From Chloroflexi bacterium OHK40 (GTDB taxonomy: Bacteria; Chloroflexota; Chloroflexia; Chloroflexales; Chloroflexaceae): DNA of 64,000 bases. The translations under genes were made by a program, and so were the position numbers. The stretch spans positions 1 to 64,000 of the forward strand of contig SFCB01000116.1 in the NCBI GenBank assembly GCA_004367505.1, in the 5' to 3' direction. The notes under the pieces were generated by a model. It did not search any database and had not been told where the DNA came from. It worked only from the letters and a program-made list of their open reading frames with translations. The stretch's first letter is position 1; every line of letters begins with the position of its first letter. Below are positions 59,494 to 64,000 of the stretch, piece by piece.

Positions 59494-62400
59494 CCCCGCC
59501 TGAGTCGGGCACGTCGGCCCATCGTCGGGGATGCCGTACTGGGCTCGCTCCTCGGGGGTGAAGTCGCGCTGCACGCGAGAACAGAGGTCGGCGACGGTGT
59601 CGGCAAGCGCGACTTCCCACAAGCGTACCGTGCCATCGGTGCTGGCGGTGAGCACGCGCTTGCCGTCGGGGGTGAAGGCGACTGCCCCGGCGAGGCTAAG
59701 CGCACCCGCATGGCCAACGTACCGCCGCACCTCCTGCCCTGTCGCCAGATCCCACAGCCGCGCCGTGCGGTCAAGGCTGCCGCTGAGAACATAGCGCCCA
59801 TCGGGCGAGACGGCGACGCCGACGACCGCATCGGTATGGCCAACAAGCTGGTGCAACTCCCGGCCGCTCCGCGCGTCCCAGATCCGGAGCGTCTGATCGA
59901 AAGAGGCTGTGACAATCCGTGTGCTGTCGGGCGTTACCGCCAGCCACCAGAGCCGGTCGGTATGGCCGATCATGCTTATGCGCACCGCCGTCCCATCGGC
60001 ACTCCAGACGCGCGCCCCGCCATCGTCGCTGCCGGTTACAAGAAAGCTGCCGTCCGCGGCAAAGGCCACGGTACCGACCACCTTGGATTGCCCCCGAAGC
60101 CGGGCGAGCTCCGCACCTGTAGCGGCGTCGATCAGCACCGCGCTATTGTCAGGCGGCCCGCCGATGACAATCCGGCTCGCATCAGGTGAGAGCGCAACGC
60201 TGTTGATGAAGGTCAAGGGCATCGCCCAGCGCTCCACTCCCGCCGCAACATCCCAGCGGCGCAGAACGCCGTCAGCCCCCGCGATGACGAGGAAGGCGCT
60301 ATCGGGGGCGTAGGCCAGCGTGTTCGCCGCATAGGGCAAGGTGCGCAGGAGGGCGCCATCCGGATACGACCAGATGTGGGTCTCCGCGCCCCCAGTCGCA
60401 AATGAGCGCCCATCGGGCGAGACTGCGAGCGCCATCGTCCATCCGACCTCGAGGGTGCGGAACCGGCCCTCGCCTGACGAGAGTGGCCAGATGCGTGCGG
60501 TTCGGTCATAGCCAGCCGTCGCAAGCGAGCGCCCGTCTGGGGCAAATGCCACGCCAATGACGAGGCCGGTGTGGCCAGCCAGCTGCATCACCTGCGCACC
60601 GCTGCCCAGATCCCACAGCCGGGCGGTGCCGTCCCAGCTTGCGGTTGCCACCCTGGTGCCGTCTGGCGAAAGCTCCAGATCGGGGATAGCGCCTGTGTGG
60701 CCGCGCATGGTTCGCATAAGAACGCCACTGACACGGTCGTAGAGGCGCATCTCGAGATCGCCCGTGGCGAGCAGGTAGCGCCCATCAGGGGTAAAGGCGA
60801 TATCCTCAACCCCACCATCAAAGGGCGTGTATGTCAGCATGGCCTCGCCGCTCGCTCGATCCCACAGGATCAGGCGTCCGTCCAAACTGCCGGTTGCCAG
60901 ATAGCGACCATCCGGAGCGATGGCCAGGCTGAGTACATCTGCCCCAGCCGGCAACGTTCGCTTCAGCGCCCCGCTCCTCCGATCCCATTCGCGCACCCCT
61001 GTCTCGCTATTGGCCACGATCGTCGATCCATCAGGCGCAATAGCCGCAGCCCCAAGCAGCGTTGTGCCCTGTGCCAGCTCGTGGACGAGTGACTGGCTGG
61101 CCAGGTCCCAGAGGCGGGCGACCCCGTCGATGCCGGTGGAGAGCACCTGCGCGCCATCGGGCGTGACATACAGCTTGAATATTTCCTCCTCGTGCGCCTG
61201 GATTGATCCGATCATGCGCGAGCTGGCGACGTTCCAGATGTAGATCCTGCCGTCCTGCGATCCCAGAATAAGCTGGCTGCCGTCTGGCGTGTAGACGACA
61301 GCGGCGATTGGTCCGCCGCCCGGTGCGATAATCTGGGTCGGCAGGGTGGTGCGCACCGCCGCCTCGATTGCCTCATCACCTTGCGGCGTATAGACGCGAT
61401 TGATCGAGCGCAGCGCCAGCAGGGCAGCTACCTCGCTGTTGCCATCAATGGCGATCATGCGATTTGCCTCCGCCGCAAGCCGCTGTGCCTCCGAGCCGAT
61501 AAGGTTTGCCTGGGCCTCGCCGCGCTGCTGGAAGGCGAAGCCACTCAGCCCTGCCGCCACGAGGAAGAAGAGCGCCAGGGCGCCCACCAGGGAACGCAGC
61601 CGCCGTGCCCCACGCTGCTGAGCCACGGCAGCCTGCTCCGCGGCAGCCTGGGCAAGCTGGGCGGCCTCGGCCCGCTGGCGCTGCTCCTCGGCCAGGGCCT
61701 GGGCCTGCGCGAGCTCGCGGGCCTGCCGCTCGCGCTCAGCCGCCGCAGCCGCATCGGCCGCCGCCTGGCTCGCTGCCACAAACGCCTGCTCGCCCGTGGT
61801 GAGCCGAACGGAGCCGCCCGCGCCCAGGGCCGTGAACTGGGCCAGCCGCCCGCCCGTCGCCAGGTAGCTCGGCTCGTACTCGGCCACCGTCCACTCGGCG
61901 GCCGCCAGTGCGAGCCGGCGCTGCACCAGGACTTCCGCGCGCGCCCCCTCCACCCACCCCTGCAGGCGCGGCCAGGCGCGCAGCAGGGCCTCGTGGGTGA
62001 CCTCGACCGTCGGCTCGCGGCTCGCCGTGTCGCGGTCGAAGCTCAGCAGGCGCGCCCGCCCGAAGCGCATCAGCACCGCCTCGATGTCCGCCTCAGTGCC
62101 CAGGCCCTGCAGCTCGCTGCGCGGCACACGGCGCCGCGTGTCCTCTGCCCCGTCGCCGATGGTGATCAGCCGGAGGAAGAGCTGTCGGATCAGCTCTTGT
62201 TGCTGGTCTTCCAGCGCGGCGTAGCAGCTCTCCGCGCTCCTCGTTAGAGCTCCCACCACGCCGTCAATCTCGGTGTAGGCGGCGCGGGTCAACGCGCGCC
62301 CACTCCGGCGCAGAAAGAGCTCGCTCAGCGCGTGCTGAAGCAACGGGAGCGCCCCTGGTCGCCCTTCAACCTCGCTGATCAGCGCGGCTGTCAGGCCCGG

Positions 62401-63993
62401 CTCCAGCCCCACGCCAATCCGCGCCGACGGGCCGATGATCGCACGCTCCAGCTCATCGGGCGTGAGCGGAAGCACCAACTCGCTGCGCTGCTTCAGCAGC
62501 TCGCCGAAGTCCACGTAGCGCAATGGCCGGTCGAGGAAGTCGGCCCGCAGTGTCAGCACCACGCGCAGCCGCGGGCGCTCGTCCAGCACCGCGGTCACGA
62601 TCCGGTCAAGCACGGCGACGCGGGTCCCCTCGTCTTCCGTCAGCGTGAACAGCTCCTCGAACTGGTCGATCACCAGCACCAGCTCGGTCGCCTGGTCGGG
62701 CGGCAGCACCAGGCGCACCGCGCGCACCAGGCCACGCGCATCGGCCTGGAGCAGCGCTCGCAGGTCGTCGGCCTCGATCCCAGACGGCGCGATCTTCCAC
62801 AGCGCCGCCGCCAGTGCCGCGTAGGGATCGGCGCCCGGCAGCAGGTCGACCACATACCACTGCTCCGAGCCGGGCAGTGCGCCGGCCCGTAGCGCTGGGA
62901 TCAGCCCGGCGCGCACGACGCTCGACTTGCCGCTGCCGCTTGGCCCGACCACCGCCAGGAACCGGCTCAGCTCGCCGCCCTCGCCAAGGCGCCCAAGCAG
63001 CTGCTGCTGAAGCGCCTCACGCCCAAAGAAACTGGCCGCGTCGCCCTCGCCGAACGCCCGCAGGCCAACGAACGGCGTGTCAGCATCCGCCAACTCCAGT
63101 TCAACCGTCGCTGGCGCTGCTGGGAGCGTGTGCGCCACGGGCCGTGGCGCGCTGGCGCCACCAATCACTGCGCGCAGTTCGACCAGCAGAGTCTGGACAT
63201 CCGGGTAGCGCGCCGAGGGCACTTTGGCCGTGGCGCGCTGGATGAGCGTGTCGAGGGCCGGGGGCAGGCCCGCCCGCTGGCTGGCCAGGGGCGGGAGGCT
63301 TCCCGTCAGATGCTGCTGGATCAGCTCCGCGTGCGAGGTGGCTGGAAAGGGTCGCTGCCCGGTGAGCAGCTCGAAGAGCAGCACGCCCAGGGCGTAGATA
63401 TCGGTCTGGGGGGTGATCGGCTCGGCGCGGATCGACTCGGGCGAGGAGTAGGCCGGCGAGCCGACGAAGGCCCCGGCCAGGGTGCCGTCCTCGTGGCCGC
63501 GGGCCAGGTCCTTGGCGATCCCGAAGTCGGCGAGGTAGGCGTTCGCCTCGCCATCGAGCAGAATGTTGGCCGGCTTGAGATCGCGGTGGACGATGCCGGC
63601 CCGGTGGGCAGCGGCGAGGGCGGCGACCAGCTGCTCGACCAGCCGCAGCACCTGGGCCAGCTCGAATGGCTCGTGGCCAAGGCGCGCCTGGAGCGAGCCA
63701 CTGAGCAGGCGCATCACCAGGTAGGCGACCCCGGGCTCGCGCCAGTAGTCGTAGAGCGGCACGATGTGCGGGTGCTCGAGGCGGGCCACAATCCGCGCCT
63801 CGTGCTCGAAGCGGCGCACAAAGTCGGGATGGTCGGCATACTGCGGCAAGATGATCTTGACCGCGACGGGCCGCTCGATCAGTGGTTGGACCGCGCGATA
63901 GACCGCACCGAAGCTGCCGATGCCCAGGCGTTCACCGAGCAGATAGTTGCGAATAGCCCGCCCGGAGCGATCCTCGGCCCCGACCTCGAGCAC
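59488..63993 (-). CDS. Ser/Thr kinase - STAND NTPase - WD40 protein
   Basis: At least 1501 residues. The first visible codon is GTG 63993, and the true start may lie beyond the edge. The kinase domain (16-280) has ERLGIGSFGAVYRA, Lys46 in VAVKII, Asp138 in HRDLKPANILL, ADFGIA and an APE-like SSPESI. Next is an nSTAND1-type NTPase with Walker A VGPSGSGKSSVVRAG (about 345-360), Walker B LVLVIDQFEELFTL and a winged-helix-like region. A Gln/Ala-rich coiled coil, one membrane helix (about 798-820, LVGALALFFLVAAGLSGFAF) and about 13-14 WD40 repeats follow (SPDGRYVLSGSLDRTARLWD). The STAND and kinase are cytoplasmic. By membrane topology the propeller would lie outside. Partner and signal are unknown. 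Confidence 0.88.
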   Translation of the reverse strand: MLEVGAEDRSGRAIRNYLLGERLGIGSFGAVYRAVQPLIERPVAVKIILPQYADHPDFVRRFEHEARIVARLEHPHIVPLYDYWREPGVAYLVMRLLSGSLQARLGHEPFELAQVLRLVEQLVAALAAAHRAGIVHRDLKPANILLDGEANAYLADFGIAKDLARGHEDGTLAGAFVGSPAYSSPESIRAEPITPQTDIYALGVLLFELLTGQRPFPATSHAELIQQHLTGSLPPLASQRAGLPPALDTLIQRATAKVPSARYPDVQTLLVELRAVIGGASAPRPVAHTLPAAPATVELELADADTPFVGLRAFGEGDAASFFGREALQQQLLGRLGEGGELSRFLAVVGPSGSGKSSVVRAGLIPALRAGALPGSEQWYVVDLLPGADPYAALAAALWKIAPSGIEADDLRALLQADARGLVRAVRLVLPPDQATELVLVIDQFEELFTLTEDEGTRVAVLDRIVTAVLDERPRLRVVLTLRADFLDRPLRYVDFGELLKQRSELVLPLTPDELERAIIGPSARIGVGLEPGLTAALISEVEGRPGALPLLQHALSELFLRRSGRALTRAAYTEIDGVVGALTRSAESCYAALEDQQQELIRQLFLRLITIGDGAEDTRRRVPRSELQGLGTEADIEAVLMRFGRARLLSFDRDTASREPTVEVTHEALLRAWPRLQGWVEGARAEVLVQRRLALAAAEWTVAEYEPSYLATGGRLAQFTALGAGGSVRLTTGEQAFVAASQAAADAAAAAERERQARELAQAQALAEEQRQRAEAAQLAQAAAEQAAVAQQRGARRLRSLVGALALFFLVAAGLSGFAFQQRGEAQANLIGSEAQRLAAEANRMIAIDGNSEVAALLALRSINRVYTPQGDEAIEAAVRTTLPTQIIAPGGGPIAAVVYTPDGSQLILGSQDGRIYIWNVASSRMIGSIQAHEEEIFKLYVTPDGAQVLSTGIDGVARLWDLASQSLVHELAQGTTLLGAAAIAPDGSTIVANSETGVREWDRRSGALKRTLPAGADVLSLAIAPDGRYLATGSLDGRLILWDRASGEAMLTYTPFDGGVEDIAFTPDGRYLLATGDLEMRLYDRVSGVLMRTMRGHTGAIPDLELSPDGTRVATASWDGTARLWDLGSGAQVMQLAGHTGLVIGVAFAPDGRSLATAGYDRTARIWPLSSGEGRFRTLEVGWTMALAVSPDGRSFATGGAETHIWSYPDGALLRTLPYAANTLAYAPDSAFLVIAGADGVLRRWDVAAGVERWAMPLTFINSVALSPDASRIVIGGPPDNSAVLIDAATGAELARLRGQSKVVGTVAFAADGSFLVTGSDDGGARVWSADGTAVRISMIGHTDRLWWLAVTPDSTRIVTASFDQTLRIWDARSGRELHQLVGHTDAVVGVAVSPDGRYVLSGSLDRTARLWDLATGQEVRRYVGHAGALSLAGAVAFTPDGKRVLTASTDGTVRLWEVALADTVADLCSRVQRDFTPEERAQYGIPDDGPTCPTQAGR

Positions 63994-64000
63994 GGGCGTC

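Overview
The window reads as a chromosomal segment of a high-GC bacterium, most likely a Chloroflexota (Chloroflexia-type) member. This is an inference from gene content: a T-box controlled dimeric-type glycyl-tRNA synthetase, large TPR and WD40 proteins, several Ser/Thr kinase and PP2C modules, tandem ETGH-type repeats in a GH99-like protein, and a LacI/ABC sugar locus. I see no rRNA, tRNA, CRISPR array, transposase or phage structural gene.

Positions 1-5200 hold housekeeping genes: a promoter, T-box leader and glyS, then a small protein and tlyA, facing an NAD-dependent epimerase and a VTT/DedA membrane protein. Positions 5200-10850 are a minus-strand signalling cluster: a BMP/PnrA-type binding protein overlaps a membrane Cache-HAMP-GAF-PP2C phosphatase by 4 bases and is followed by a kinase with an Ig-like tail. 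No ABC permease or ATPase gene accompanies the binding protein. Positions 11000-14400 hold an anti-sigma-like protein, a decayed secreted DNRLRE-domain gene with three in-frame stops, and an ECF-type sigma factor. Positions 14500-20200 carry a secreted GH99-like hydrolase, an MFS transporter, a GT2 glycosyltransferase and dprA. Positions 20200-25600 are a tight minus-strand operon: TPR giant, FFLEELY-like protein, formylglycine-generating-enzyme-like protein, Nudix hydrolase.

Positions 25860-47080 form the main accessory block, a plant-polysaccharide utilisation locus. The minus strand carries a LacI regulator, two sugar ABC permeases, a Tat-type binding lipoprotein, two secreted beta-helix/CBM6 proteins, GH43, GH42, an internally deleted aldo/keto reductase and a GH140-like apiosidase. 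Divergent from LacI are a clan GH-A hydrolase and a GH2 beta-glucuronidase. The enzymes together suggest stepwise removal of xylose/arabinose, galactose, glucuronate and apiose from pectin- or hemicellulose-like side chains. Candidate LacI operators lie between the divergent genes and inside the first divergent hydrolase gene.

Positions 47170-54890 encode high-affinity potassium uptake (kdpFABC plus a 30-residue membrane peptide) divergent from kdpD. No kdpE is present. A segment bounded by 15-base direct repeats starts exactly at the kdpD stop codon. Positions 54900-59490 are a low-density region with dispersed repeats, a Pr6Pr-like membrane protein, a TetR/DinB-fold enzyme pair with a palindromic operator, and gene remnants (monooxygenase-like, ATPase-type regulator, HNH nuclease). 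The window closes with a 1501-residue kinase-STAND-WD40 protein that runs to the edge.
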